Positions 12,401-27,400 of a DNA stretch of 64,000 bases are shown here, one piece after another. The stretch's first letter is position 1; each line of letters begins with the position of its first letter. The translations under genes were made by a program, and so were the position numbers. Under the pieces are notes generated by a model. It ran no database searches. It was given only the letters and a program-made list of their open reading frames with translations, and was not told the DNA's origin. This DNA comes from Apostichopus japonicus (Eukaryota > Echinodermata > Holothuroidea > Aspidochirotida > Stichopodidae): assembly GCF_037975245.1 (NCBI RefSeq), contig NC_092568.1, positions 23,338,501 to 23,402,500 of the forward strand. The letters are read 5' to 3'.

Positions 12401-15400
12401 TCAGCCAGCAAAACCAAAAGTGACTTTTTGAATATTGCAAGAAAACTACAAACAAAAATTTGAAAACTAGAATTCCATATAATCCTGTTCGGTGTTGTGA
12501 TACATGATTCCTAAACCCAGTGAAAAGTAGAAAAAATGCATGAACAACTCTTGAGATGGTTCTTTCCTTATTGTGTCAGTTTGTCATTAGTTGATAATAT
12601 TTATATTCAATATGATTCACTACATAAGAAAAACACTATACCAAGGTAAGAGGACCATGGCCCTGCTGCCCACTCCCACCTCCAGCTTCAGAACCTTCAT
12701 GCCCCTAACCTTCATGCCCCTTCATGCCCCTACCTTCATGCCCTTAAGTCAGTCAGCTGTAACATAGAATTTGGTACCTCCACTATTGATATCTGCAATG
12801 TTTGAACCATTTTTATCTTGTTCTTTTTCTTTCTCTGCTTATTTCTTCAGGTGGTGTCATGGATAGCAGACAAAGTTTTAATCGCAAAGGATGATTCATT
12901 CAAAGACTTGTCTTGTCTGCCAAGTAAAGTCATTAAACATGAAGCTTTTGAAGCTGAGCTTGTCTCTCACACCACTGTTTTGAAACAACTCGATGAGGTA
13001 AAAAAAATAGTTAAGACATTCAACCACACCAAAGTGTAATTTTGAATAAGGAAACATTTAGTTTTTCCTGCCATTGTTTGCATGCCTCATTACTGGATAG
13101 CCTAATGCATAAAGCTATATGGGAAATTGGGACCTAAGTTAAACTATGTGGTAACATACATACAGTATATGCTGGTTGACAGTTTAGTTTTTTTTAGAGG
13201 AAGATTTTAGGCTAATATGCTACAGTCTGTCAGGGTTGTGTAAACTGGGATTTTTTTTAGCTGTAATGATAAGTATCACCTCCTAACCAATGAGTTGAGG
13301 ATTAATTCAGCTGAGTCTGGTAGTTAAAGGTCTGTTGAACTTGTAGTATATGTGCTACACTCTGTTAGGGTCTCTTGAACTGATTTCTTTCAGTTGGGAT
13401 GTACAAGTATCACTCAAAACAAAATGAAATAATTCAGCTGGTATTTAGTGGTCAATTGAACCTTAAACTCTATGCTAGAGAAGGAGGACCGTTAAATTGT
13501 CAGTTCACTCAATCGTTTCTTAGACTTTCCAGAACTGATTTTACTTTCAAACAGGATGGAAGGAAACTAATTGAAGCTAACAATTCTAATAGTCACGAAG
13601 TGGACGATCAAGTGGCTTTGATTAATTCCTCCTGGGAGAAGTTGCGGGAACTGTCGTATCAGAAGGGAGACAAGTTAAGACAGTCGCTTCAAGAGGTTGA
13701 ACATAATAGAGCAGTTGATGATGTGGACATGACCTTAGAAGAGATTTCAGCACAGCTGAGCTCAGACGATATTGGAGATAGTTTGAGGAGTGTGAGAAAC
13801 TTGATCAAGAGACATGAGGTAGGTCATTTGTTAAACCTCTGGCTTATAGTTTTCTCTATCTTTAGTTGCATCAATTCATAAATACTATAAAATGTTTCAA
13901 AATGCACGTCAATAGTTTACTTCTAGGTGAATGCTGTGGATTTTAAAATATCGAAATTTAATCATTATTAAGTATAAAGTCTACCAATAAAACAAATTTT
14001 TGCTTTTAATTGTTTTGTTTCTTCATTCCTAATATCGCAGACCTTAGAGAAACATTTTGCCAGTGCCAGGGAGAAGTTCTGTTTACTGGAGAAAGAGGCA
14101 CAGAGGATGGAGAAAGATAGACACTATCATGCTAAAGACATTGTGACAGGAATTGAAGCCCTAGCTCAGAGGTATTTGGTGTATTGTATGTATTGTGTGT
14201 ATTTTAGATCCTACTGCAAGCAGGAGCTCGCGAAGAAGCCATCATTGGCTTATCAAAGCCGCAAGCTGACTGAAGTCAGTCTCTTAGATTCACATACGTC
14301 CATGATTATGAGTTTTCAATTGTCAACAACTCTGTAACTGGACGACATACATTAATCTTGGAGTGACTTGAACTCGGGACCCTATGATTGGAAGGCATCA
14401 GCGTTAACCACTGAGCTAACACTCCTGTATTAACTGAGTGTGGTTCATTTATATAAGAATAAGATGTACTCAAAACTAGGGACTAGATACATACATGCTT
14501 AACCTCACTCTGTTCAATAAATTGGTACTACCGTTGGATCAAGGATGACTCTATGCAGCATGAACATATAGTGATAGTCCAACTAATAAGAAAGATTTGA
14601 GTGCTCATTAATGTTTCTATAGCTATTCTGGGTAGTTTCAATATATTCAGCTTTAAAATTTTGCTATATCTTTGGAATGTTCCTGTCAGGCTACATTGAT
14701 GATGATGCTAGTTTCTCAACATTTGTTTTTTATTTTGCCACTGTGATTATAATTTGTCATCTTGTTTATATATGTTACTAATCATTTTCTCTTTTCTTTT
14801 TGTTTTTGTTTTTATGTGAATTCTGTCACTGTAGTTTCAAGTTACAATGACAACAGTCAGCTAACTACCAAGAATGATAGTTGTTATCAGCATTTAAATT
14901 GCTTTATTCAAGCATCCAAAGAATCCAGTGTCAATATTGGCTCTGTTTGGTTTAACAATTTACAGATACCAGAAACTGGCTCAACCAATGAGGGACAGAG
15001 AAACACTTTTGAAAGATGCTCTTGCTGGTCAAGAGTTCAAGTCAAGAGTGGAATCTGAACATCAGTGGATTAACGAGAGGTTGCCGGCGATGCAAACTGC
15101 AGAGGTTGGGAAGGACTTTCGTTCTTCCCAGAGTTTGACTAAAAAATTTGAGGTAGCAACTTCTATTCTACTTCAAAGTATTATGTAATATCGATTATTA
15201 GGTAGAAACGTTGAAGGTTGTATTTCGTAATCTTTGTTATAAGTACGGATAAATCTCCCAGCCAGAAGTAGAATCCCCATTGTTAATTATACTGTCAACA
15301 TTCAAGTGAATAAACAGAGATTAGCACACAACAAACCTTCTAGATCAATTCATTTATGCTATGCATACAGGTTGCATATAATCTTATTTATTCAGACTTA

Positions 15401-18400
15401 ATTACTTAATGGACTAGTAGATGTTTATAATTACTTTCGTATCCGCACACAAGTATTAAGAGATTATTTAGATCTTTGTAAGGTTTCATTTAAATTCAGT
15501 TTTAGGAACAAAATTCAAACCGATTGGTATTTCCAAATCCTTTTTACAAGCCTTGCATGCAAAACCCAAAGAAGACTTCCACAATTAAGATGCCAAAAGC
15601 TCTACACTGGGCGGCACCGGGCGGCTGCGCCCAGCAGTTCTGAATGCCGCCCAGCACAAACAGTATTTTAAACATTTCCGCCAGGCACTTTTTTGATGAT
15701 AATTTAACAAATTTTACCATAACCAAATTTGGGAGAATAAATGGCACAGAATAGGAAAAATAGCACCACCTAAGCATACTTCATGTTCAAAATTTGTCCA
15801 GTGGGGAGGGGGTACCCCACCCATGAGATCCCTCTCCCAGGGTGTGGATCACACTACCGCACAATCTGCCCGGCACTCAAATATTCCTGAGCACATCCCT
15901 GCTCTACTACTTCTCTTCTTTGCACAAACCTTTCAATCGTTTCATACATTCTTCTTTGTACAGAAACTAAAGTCTGAGCTGATCAATCATGAGCCATTGG
16001 TCAGGAGCTGTATCGATGAAGGCCAGACATTGATAAATCAGAACCATTTTGCGAGTGGTGAGATTAGAGAGAGCTTTGAACAACTCTTGGAATCTTGGAA
16101 GGAATTATTGGGTCTTGGGGAAAAGAGAGAAAGGAACATTGAGATGAATTTCAGGGTACAACAGGTTTGTGACATGATTAATATTCACATTTGGCTTTTA
16201 ATACTTTGAAGGATTTAAATGGAGGTTTTATCTTGGGGAAGTTGGAATGGTTATAGGCCCTTTCTCATCACTGATTATTTTCAGATATCTCCTTGACATG
16301 AAGCCATGAGTTACTACATTGTCTTTGATTATTGTCAAGAATCATCAAGCAAACATGACTCCTTGGTATCTGCTTCTTGCTCAAGTCAACAGCTATCCAT
16401 GCATTATTGTTAAAACGTAAAACCCAACTTTACCATATGTTTGTAAGTCCAATGTGTTATGTTGCATATAAAGTTATGTATGTATACGTATGCTTGTTGC
16501 TTCTGTCGTTTAATTAACTGGTTTTTAATTTTTGTTTTAATCATTCAAATGTGCAGTACCTGGTGGATGCCAGTGAAGTGGAGTTGTGGTGTTCCGATAA
16601 ACTGAGAGAAAAGTTCCACCAAGATTTAGGAAAAGATGAAATGGCCACCAGTAAACTGTTGACCAAGAGCAAGGTAATTAGTCAAGCTAATCTGTGACTG
16701 TCTGTCATTTGCATGTTGAAGTTACTGTAAGTTCCCTGTATTGTTGAAAAATGTCTTGATTGCAATCATCTTCCCCTAAACTTCCTTCTCTCACTACCTC
16801 TCTTGACCCAATTCCCTAACATCTCGTTAATACCATGTACTTAACTAAAGTATACAATACTGTATTGTTCATGTGTTGTTTATAGCCAGTCTTGCATCTC
16901 CTCCACTTTTATTTGATTTTTGCCTTAGATTTTACGAAGGTCATGTTGCTTTTAGTTCATGTTTTTTAACACTTTTTACACACTTTTGAAAAACTGTTGA
17001 ATACTTATCATGGGGAAGAATCCTTAATTTGAATGGATGAAATAGTTAAACACAGAGAATGGGAGAAAGAAAAAATGTCATACCGTGTCCTTGAATGCAT
17101 CCAAGAGGCTGTGGCACATTCATAAAACAATTATTCATTCATGAAAATATTATTTGTGGAAATCAACTTCAAAAATTAGTGTCTGACGTTACAAACTTGT
17201 AAGTTTTTCTCGTATACATATACTATACTGAAACGCAAAGGATAGCCAAACTGGAATGTGAAAGGGTTAGGTTTGTCTTGAATTTTGTGGTCTCACTCTT
17301 TCTTTCTATCTTTCTATTATTATTTTTTTTTTTATTGTTTTATTTTGCTTTTGTTGCTTCTCGTTAGGCTCTAGAAGAGGAACTTCAGTGCCAAGAGGAA
17401 ATCATTGCCGATTTGCAGAAAAGGGTTGACAAGATAGTACGTGAGAACAACCCAGAGACAAAGCTGGTCAGAGAGAAACAGGTACAGTTGATTTCAACAG
17501 CAGTTTTGTTCTTAATAATAATAATAATAATAATATAAGGCATTAGCTACGCTATTCATGGTAAACCATATCACAGCGCTTACAGACATTATATTACCCC
17601 TGGTCAATGATAACCTGTCCCAGAGACAATCCCTCCAGTCGGCAGCAGTTATATACTGCGCCTAATGACAAGTTACCTCACAGGTACCCATTTAACCCCT
17701 GGGTGGAGAGAGGCAAGTGAGATAAAGCATCTTGCCCAAGGACACAACGTAATTAACTAGGCAGGAATCAAACCAGCAATCCTTGGATCACGAGTCCGAC
17801 GCCTTAGCCAATTGGCCACCACGCTCTCTTATTAAGGATTGTCAACAAAAAAACTGTTCAAATCATGCTACAACCTGAATCAGAAAATCAACATGGCATC
17901 AGGTGTGAATAAATACATCACCTGTCCACTGTTAGAAATGTCATTTAATGTGTTCTTAAAAGTCACCAAATCTCAGCCATGTTCTTGTTATCAATGCATA
18001 ATGATTGGTTAGTCACCAGATAATATGGATGAGTCATTGCATCAAACCAATTCATGACAGTTTTTTTTTTGTTGATATATAAATGTTATAAAGTTAATCT
18101 TGTCTTTTCATGTGCCACGGTAGGGTTGCTTGGAGAAACTGCTGATGGAAGTAGCTACCTCTGTCAGTGATTGGAGAGGACAGCTAGAGCTGACACAGCT
18201 GATGCATCAGTACTTGAGAGACAGCGATGAGCTCGGCGAGTGGATCGAAGAACATTATCAGGTCGCATCATCAGAGGAGTACGGCCAAGATTACGAACAC
18301 ATGCAGGTATCAAAATGGAGGGGAAATATTTTTGAAAAATAATGTTGACTCTGCTTTTACCTGCCAGTCATTGATGCCTTGAGTAAGTGTCATGGTGATT

Positions 18401-21400
18401 CGAAAAAAATCCATTTTTGCAGAGAGCTAATTGCTACTATGCACTGAAGTTTAACATTAAGGATCTATGGTCTAGATATCATGTTATACTGAATGCTGAG
18501 CAAATCTTTAATGATTTGATCAATAAAGCTGTGAGGTAGCTTGCTAGATTTATGTTGTTTAAGGAGCACTTTTGGCATTTCACCTTTGATTAAGCACACG
18601 GAAATCAAAACGTCAATGTAAAAGCATTCTCACGAGGGTATCGTACACTTGGCAGCATGGTTGATATGTATGTCTTAAATGGTCAAATGTCTTATGCCCA
18701 ACTTCTGCCCTGGTCTGTTCAGATTTTGCATTTATTGATGCTCTAGTTTATTTATTCTTCCCTCACCAATCCTTTTTTTTTCAAGGACAAAAAATAAGAG
18801 ACTATTTTTGCAGGATTTTGCAAGCAAACTTGATGCTACCAGCAATCCTAGCAGCATAAACTTCAGAAACCTACCCAAATGAAATACGGTTGTTATGCTA
18901 TGCTCCATTTTGTATTTTTCTCTTAATATGTAGATGCTGTGGGATGTGTTTGTGAACTTTAAGCAGCGAGTGGAGAAAGGTCTAGAAATGTACAGCAGCT
19001 GTGAAGGACAGGGCAAAGCTCTAACGGAAAGAAGTCATCCAGACTGCGAAGGGATTCGGGAGAAGCAGAACAGTTTGAAGTGAGTTTACCAAAGATACTT
19101 ACATGTCAAACAAAAAGGAGTTTAACCCCTCTTCGACCTCGCGAGAGGTCCCGCAGGGGATAATAGTATTGTTTTTATAAAGTAGACACTTTCTTTTTTT
19201 TCTTCTTTTTTTTTCTTTTCTTGGGAAAGTTGTCTATTGTTCAGTCAGGGAGTTGCTGAGAAGTGAAGTATTATGCAATAACATTGTGTAGAAGCCATAA
19301 ATAAACAAGAGATCGGAACTAAAAAGCCAATACTTACATGTATGGTGTTAATTAGTCATACATTGCATAGAATCCAATATGTACAGGTTGCTCAAAGCAC
19401 TCTTCAGGTGCTAAGGTAACATTGACCACTCAAAAACACTTAGCAAAGAGAAAGCTTTTATTGCCAACCTTAAAGGAACGAGTCCAATGATTTTAAAAGA
19501 ACCCGAAGTGAGTTCCACAAGCGAGGAGCTGTGTGTTGGAAGCTGCAATCACCAAAAGGTCTTCATGTGTGAGACAATGCGACTTGAAACAGGAATAGGT
19601 TATGTGAACGAAGGGGCCTTTTTTCACTCTTAAGATGAAGAAGAGTTTGTAAATACTACAGAGTGCCACATCTTATGGCTGTGAAGACTAACAGAAGACT
19701 TCTGTTACGTATATGCATCTTAACAAAAAGCCAGTGTAATTCTTTAAGAGTTGATTATATTGTTATGAATTTGGAGGATTTAGTAGCAATTCTTGCCACT
19801 GTATTCTGGATCCTTTGTAGTCTGGAAAGTTGGATTTAAGTTGCACCACAAATCAGAGAAGTTGCATAGTCAAGGCGGCTGGAAATCGTTGAATGAACCA
19901 TTTTATATGAAATTGAGCTAAGTTAATACGATTGTAGTAGATATTCGTCGTTGGAAAGAGTTGGATGAATAATTTTTTGTTTGATGAAATTGTGTCATAT
20001 GAGAGAGTGTTGAAACTTGAGTGCTACTTACGTCTCTTTCAATGTTGCTGTGCTTGTATCACATTTGATAGGTTCTGAAAATCTTGTGGTGTACTTTCAT
20101 ACTTGATGAAAATTTAAGAATCACTTGTTGAAGTTATTGGCGGGTGCTGAAGACAGAATGGCAATGTTTTAAAGGTTACCAGTAGTAGCATGGAGGGGGA
20201 CGTTCCCTTAGTAGAGGTTAATACAAAGTACCCATTTTATCTATTTAACTTTATTTCACCAGGCAAGCCCTCCAGATGTTGATGGAGCAGGTTATAACCC
20301 GAGAACAGAGATTGCAGGCAGCAGGCGAGATGCATCAATTCAGATGCATGTTCGATGATGTCCTGTCACGGATACAGGTAAGATCAAACTACTCACTTAA
20401 TTACGAGGGACATGTTTTATTTGTTCTGATCTGATTGTAGGGTTTTAGTTTAGTTTAGTTTAATCGAAAAAAAAGGATCAAGAGGGAAACTCAAGTCCCC
20501 ATCAAGGACCCTATAGGAAAGGGAAAAAACTGAAGACACAAACACTCAGACCCGATTACAATGCTTAAAGTGCTTGTCCAAAGCGTTCTTAAACCCATTC
20601 ACACTACTTGCAAGTACAACTTTCTTAGGCAAACCGTTCCACTCATTCACAACCCTATTAGAAAACAAGTTATGCCGAATATTAATCCTACTTTGTGACT
20701 TGTGGAGTTTAAGACAATGACCTCTGGTACAACTACTATTAGCAAACATGAAAAAGTCGTTGGAAAGAGACTGCTAAACTCAGAGACAATTGTAAAGGCA
20801 AACAACAGCAAACATGGTATTATTGGGGAATTAAACTATGAACTCAAAGTGATACCAGTAAACACTAAACAGATTCATTGGTACCTCCAAAATCAGAGCT
20901 CTACATAACAGAAACAACATGAAGCTTCCTTGGTAATGTTAAAACAAAGAAAACAAGGCAGGAGCAAGGCAAAGTAACTTTGCAAAGTACCAAGCATCAT
21001 TAGTAATATCTATACAAGGGTAAGACAAGAAAATACCAATGGTATCAAAAAGCATATCATAGCTTGAAGTTTCAATTTTGAGGTTGTCCAAATAGCAAAT
21101 GCTGATTGTCTAGAAAGATGGCTGTTTAATGTGAGCGATAACAGATTTTTATCTCAATACATTACATGTATAGAGATATTGTAACAGTAAGTGGGACTCT
21201 CTCTTCTCTTAAAACTTTTTCAGCGTCTTCAAACAAAGTTCTTTTTCTCTGGAATTTCCAGAGCAAGAATATATCATATAGACCAACAAAAGTTACTATT
21301 TTTTATTCCAGAATTGTATCTCATTCTGTGACTTTTTCACCGATTTATGTCCAAATCGGGCCAATTCGGGCCGAAAACACACTTTGTCAGACCTGTTTTG

Positions 21401-24400
21401 CACACGCTCCAAAACTTATGTTTTATGAAAGAGAATAGAATAGTCTTTCAACAGTGGTATCGTCTAAAGTAGGGTCCTATGTATTATATGTTTTATTAAC
21501 ATTTTAAACTTTCATTTGTTGTTTACAGGTAGGTATTAATAAGAATTTTACTAGCTGTATATGACATTTTATGGCTTTTATTTGCTTTATTTGATGTTTA
21601 AATGATTTTTCTTTCTTAAAACAACACTGAGCTGTCGCCCCTACTTTTAGTAAAAAGGTCCGTTTTTGATGATTTAGCCCCGCCCCCAAGTCTGTTTTGT
21701 AGCAGATTGGCTATGACTCATGACAGCTACATGTTATATAGGAAAATGGCTACCCTCGCGACAAATTTTCTGTAGTGTAGTTAGGTACGCGAGGTGTGTA
21801 TTGCATGCTAATTACATATACACAGCCTGTACTGCTGAATTCTACGTTTTTGTAGCATCCATTTAAGGATAGTACTGGTGTTCAGGTAGCTTTTCAGAGC
21901 AAGGGCCATGATAAGTTTGTTTGATTGCCCTTCATGTATTTTGTATAATTACGTATACACATTCTTGTATTTCTGAAGACTACTTACTGTAGGCCTAGTG
22001 CATTTAAAAAATATATATATAGGCTATAGGCCTAGGCCCCCTAGGCCTATTAGGCTTTCAGTGATAGCCACATTAGCATTGTACTGGTGTTCAGACAGCT
22101 TTACCTAGGAAGGACCAGGGTAAGTTTGTTTGATGGGTACGTATAAAACAGGAGCCGGCCATAGCATCACAACTTTTATAAGACTATAAAAATTGTATAA
22201 GGTTATGTTTTATTTATAAGGATATAAGATGTATAAGGTTATAAGAACAAAGTGGCTATTCTTACGACTGTTTGTAAGAATAATTTCCGATTACGCATGC
22301 GCAGTTGCTATTTTTATGACAGGAGTACTATTTTTTACGACCAGGGAGTAACAATAATTTCCGGTTAGGGTTAGTGTTAGGATTGGGGTTTAGGGTTAAA
22401 GTTAGGGTTACCCCTACTACATGCGCAGTTGCTTTATTTACTTTACTGTGCTTGAATTCGCCCTTTGTCGTAAGAATAGTTTATAAATAATTGTTACGAC
22501 TAGTCGTAAGAATAGCCATGGCCGTATGTTTAGCTTTCTTTTGAACCTGTAATGTTTGACATCAATTGTACAAAGAATTAAAATAAAATAACAAAATGGA
22601 GAGGAACTGAGGTGGCTATTAGGGGGGGGGGGGGGAGAGGAGGCCACCCATCACTTGCATATAAAAACTTGTAATCTTCTTTTACATTATTTTTTCCAAG
22701 TCATAAATCCATGAAATCTTCATGTCAGAAAAATTGAGATGGAAAAACGTGGGTTGTTTTGATATCTAGAAGTGGACACAGTTTTGATGGTAGTCACCAC
22801 TACAGTCTACAGTAACATACAGTAGGTCAATAGGCCTAGCTCTCAAGGCAGGCATCAAGAATATGGTCGAGTTGTTCGCCTCTTCTAATTTGGCCGTTGT
22901 GATTGACGTCAAACTATATGACCAAAAAGTCCAACAGAGACTGACCCAAGATGAAGGATACCACATAAAAAACAAGTTCTTAAATATTCTATGACATTAC
23001 TAAACCTTGCAACGTCGTTCTTTCGACTAACAGGCAATGAGCGCTAAAGGCAAGACTAGCAGGATAAAGTGTAACCTGCAGAGACTATTAGTGGCAAAAA
23101 TGCAAGTTATATATTCGTTGTACCATGATTGATATTGATAATTGTAGAGACAGAGCAAAGATTTGAAATTAGGAATCAAAATTAAAACTTCCAGTATTGA
23201 GATACTGCGTCATTGATGCTCTTGTTTTTACTGGCTGTCTAACAGGTAACCTTCAGTGGTACTGTGGGTTGCCAGGGTGAGTATTTAGCAGTCTCAGATC
23301 ATTAGGCACTCCTTAAATACCATTTTTATCCTTGGTTTAATAATCCTAAGAAAAACAGTTTAATTGACTTCAAAGTTAAAGGCCTGTTGATAAAAATAAC
23401 AGGATGGAGGAGTAATTGTGACAATGCTGTTCTCAGTGACCTGGAATGATTTTATTTCAGGAAAAGAATGCTTTACTCTCGGATGAGCTGGGTAAAGGAG
23501 TCGATTCGGTGCAATCTTTGATCAGGAAACACGAAGCATTCACTACGGATCTTGTCGCATTAAGTACTCAGGTAAGTTTATATGTCAAGTTGAATACAGT
23601 ATTACTGTGTTAACAATTGTGTGAGGACAAATAGTTTATAGAAACATTTGACCAACATCAAGTTAGATTTGAAGTCAGCCTTATGCAGACAGTCATGTAT
23701 TTAAGTTTTTGCACCCTTCGACTGCAGTGTGTTTTAGTTTATCAGGTTTTTATTTGCAATGGGATGTTTACTACTGACTTGCAAATACATATATTTGATC
23801 TCAAAATGTGTTGTAGGCTGTTGCAGAAGTGTCAGATATATATATATATTTATGTTTCAATTCTATCCTATTGTTACACCTACAGTACTGTCCTAGCAGA
23901 TATACTCAGGCCTAGCCTAATTTGCATACAATAAATACCTTTTGTGAAATGTCTCCTTGTCGTCGAGTGCTTTAGACTGATTACCAGCTAATTGCATCCT
24001 TAATGACAAGAAGAATTGCTTCACGTCATTTCTAAGATATACAGCATGTCTCTGAAAAGAGAGTGAACCTTGAATAAAGTACGTAAAGCCTGTATGGTTT
24101 AGTTGTTTTACTTCTATTATTCACCCCTGAGAATAAATTAACCCGCACTTTACTATTTATTATTTTCACTTTTCACCGTCCTCATTACAGCTGGATACTT
24201 TACTAAAGAGTGGATCAGAGTTAGATGAAGAGTACCCAGATGTCTTTACCGATCAGTTGGGAGAGATGCAAGAGGCTGTCGTAGAGAAATGGAACCAACT
24301 TCAAGAGGGAACGAACGAAAGAGGGAATCTGCTACAAGCTGCTCTTGATTATCATACTTTCATTGCAACAGTGAGTATAGATCGTCAATCTTTGGTTTCG

Positions 24401-27400
24401 GTTTTATGTAAAGCACAACACTTAACTGAAGTTGGATTTACTACTCCAGCAGTTCAGCAGTGTTTGAGTTTAATATATTGGGAGATCTATCCAAGCAGAT
24501 CTTTCGATGACCTATTATTATTGACATGTGCTCGATAAAGTTTTGTTGCACTTCAATTTGTTCTCCTTGTCCTTTTCCTCTCCTTGCAAAATTCAAAGTT
24601 TTGTTTTTATCGATGTTGTTCTGGCTGTTACATCCTATAGTTTCGTGAGCTGATGGAGTGGGCTAACGAGATGAAGACAGAGATGGACGTGACCAACGCT
24701 GCGACGACTAAGAGCGTCACCTCTGCTGCAGATGCCCTGCGACAACACGACGAGCTGCAAGTGGAGATAGGAGCCAGAGAAGATAACTTTACCTCCTTAA
24801 TGGAGGCTGGTAGCATCCTAATACAACAGCAGCATTATGCTAATCAAGAGGTATGTCAGAGATCATCTGTGCAAGATGCTATAAACTTTAGGGGCTGTTG
24901 TTGTGTGGTATCACAAAAAGGACATTGTTCAGATGGCATTGGTACTGTTTGAAACAAAATATTTCTATTTGGGGGGGGGTGGTCAAGTTTGGTCCTAAGT
25001 GCCTCTTATTAAATTAAAATAGGTAATTACCTGAAAATGTACTAAATTACTATTCCACATCAGGTCGCTGAAAAATTAGAAGCTGTGACAGAGGAAAGGG
25101 AAGAACTGCTCACTAAGTGGGAAGTGAAGAAAGAGGCTCTAAACCAGATGCAAGCGGAACAGGCCTTCCTACGAGATGTAGAACAGTTACACACCATTAG
25201 TTCACAGCAAGAGGTAGGTGTTAGGGTAGTGTGCACAATGGAAGTACTGTCATTGTGGAGGGGAGAGGGAGGAGGTGATCTGCTGGATTGAGAGAGGGAG
25301 GGAATTTTGGGAAAGGATCAGTTTTTCAGAACTGATGAATAATTACAGCCTAAGATAATGAAAGATCCTTCGTTAACGCTAACCAAGAGGGAAGTGTTTC
25401 CAACTGTGCATGGCTTTGCTTCCATCATCATTTTTCAAGTTAGTTAACGATTTATTGGTTACATTCAAGCCAATTACAATCACAGATTGATTGAACAATA
25501 CTTTGATGAGGAGACCAGGTGAAATGTGAGAGGGAGGTAAATGGGGGGGTGGGTGGGGGGGAGATGACCCTATTCATGCTGAGAATTACAGCCCACGTTT
25601 ATGACAGGACCATCATTATGATGAGCAAAGTGAAGTCGTACCAACTGTGCATGAATTAATTTTCATCAAATTCATGCAGCAATGTGGTAAGCAGTTAGAA
25701 AAATTACATTCAAGCCCTTTAAGATCACATATTGAACAAAATATGTTGTCATATAGTGAAATTAACTGTAAAAGTTGGTATTGCCTTCCATGTGTAAGTA
25801 GCTGTTTTAGGGATGAAACTACGGCAAATTAAGACTCTTTTTTGGGGTAAAGATTGTTAGCATATACTTTATCAGTAATATGGAAACAATGCTGTGGTTT
25901 GTGGGAAAAGATAGATGTGAGATCTAGAGTAGTCTGCCTTAAATGTCTTAAATAACACATCTGAAATGAAAAAAAACATGCTTAAAATAAATTTGTAAAT
26001 TTCAGTGTTGGTTCAGAAATCCTTTCGATAGATATGAGAGTCATCATCGAAAACCTTTTTCAAAATTTGAAAGTATCAATTAGCACAACTTTGCATTTAG
26101 TCCTAATTATGGACCTAATTATAGTCTAAATATGCCTTAAAATACACCATTTGACCTTAGAAATCAGAAACCCAGACCCCCTTACATGGGAGTTGCATTC
26201 ATTGACCCTATAGCTACATTCCTCATTCAGAAACATTTTGATTCACCTGAATGGTTCATAAACCTACCAAAATAATCCGAGGAGGGGTCAGGGCAGCACT
26301 TGGAATTTGCCTCTCCCCCTCCCTTTTCCACTCAACTATAACACTGGATGTTGAATGGGTCTTCTCTTTCTCCAGGTTTTACTCTCCACAAGTGACTTTG
26401 GTGACTCGGTAGAGCAAGTCGATGCAGCAATCAGAAAACAGGAGGCTTTTGATAAATTACTAGCTACCCAGGAGGAGAAGGTATGGAAATATCACTAAAA
26501 CAACTAAAACTGTTGATAGTTTCAAGACAAATATTTATTTTAAAAAAGCCAAAAATGTGGAGTTTACTCCCTGAGATATTTTCAATGAATGATTTACTTT
26601 ACTTTTGATGTTCTGCGTCTTGCTTGTTAAGGTTCATATTTAGTTTCATCTCTTTTTCGCTCATATTTGATGCTTTATGAGACATTACCTCAACCAAGTG
26701 ACCTTGTTAATCCTCACATATTGTTCCTATTTGCACACCTGCAATAAATGTTGCAAAAACTGTTTTTAAAAAAGTATATCATAGTAATTTTCCTTATTTT
26801 ATGTGTGCATATGGTTTCTTAATCATGAGACCATTTTTAGTGTCCTATATTCTGTGTTAATATTTCACTCTATTATCGATTTACATCCAATATTACATCA
26901 AGATCAAATGTAAATGAGATTTTCTTTTTCTTTCATTTCTCATTTATTGCAGTTGTCGACCGTTCAAAAGCACCAAGAGACATTGTCTCCTAGTGGAGAA
27001 TTGGAGCATAAACTTACAGAAATTATTGAAAGGTTTGTGTTTGGACATTTATTATTCTATAAAAATCTGAGAATTGTTAATACCAACTTCAAGAGACAGA
27101 CATTTTGATCATACTAGGGAACCGAAGGAATTCATGCCATTTATATGTTTAGTTAAGTATTAACAAGCAGGCTCAATGCTGGCTACAAGCTCTCAGCTCG
27201 TACCACTACTGCTGCTTCCTTTCTCTAAAATGTTTCATTTCTTGTTCTATTTTAGGAGAAGCAACATCAAAGATAGGAGTATTCATAGAAGAGAAAAGCT
27301 CACCCAGGCTAAACTATATGCTCAGTTTCGAGAAAATCTCACAGAGGTAAAAACCACATTATTTCAATATAAAGGAATGTTTATGCAATGCTGTTACCAT

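Noticed and set aside
14355-14425. A functional tRNA-Gly
   Set aside because: The T stem does not pair and the anticodon stem has a mismatch; best seen as a tRNA-derived repeat.
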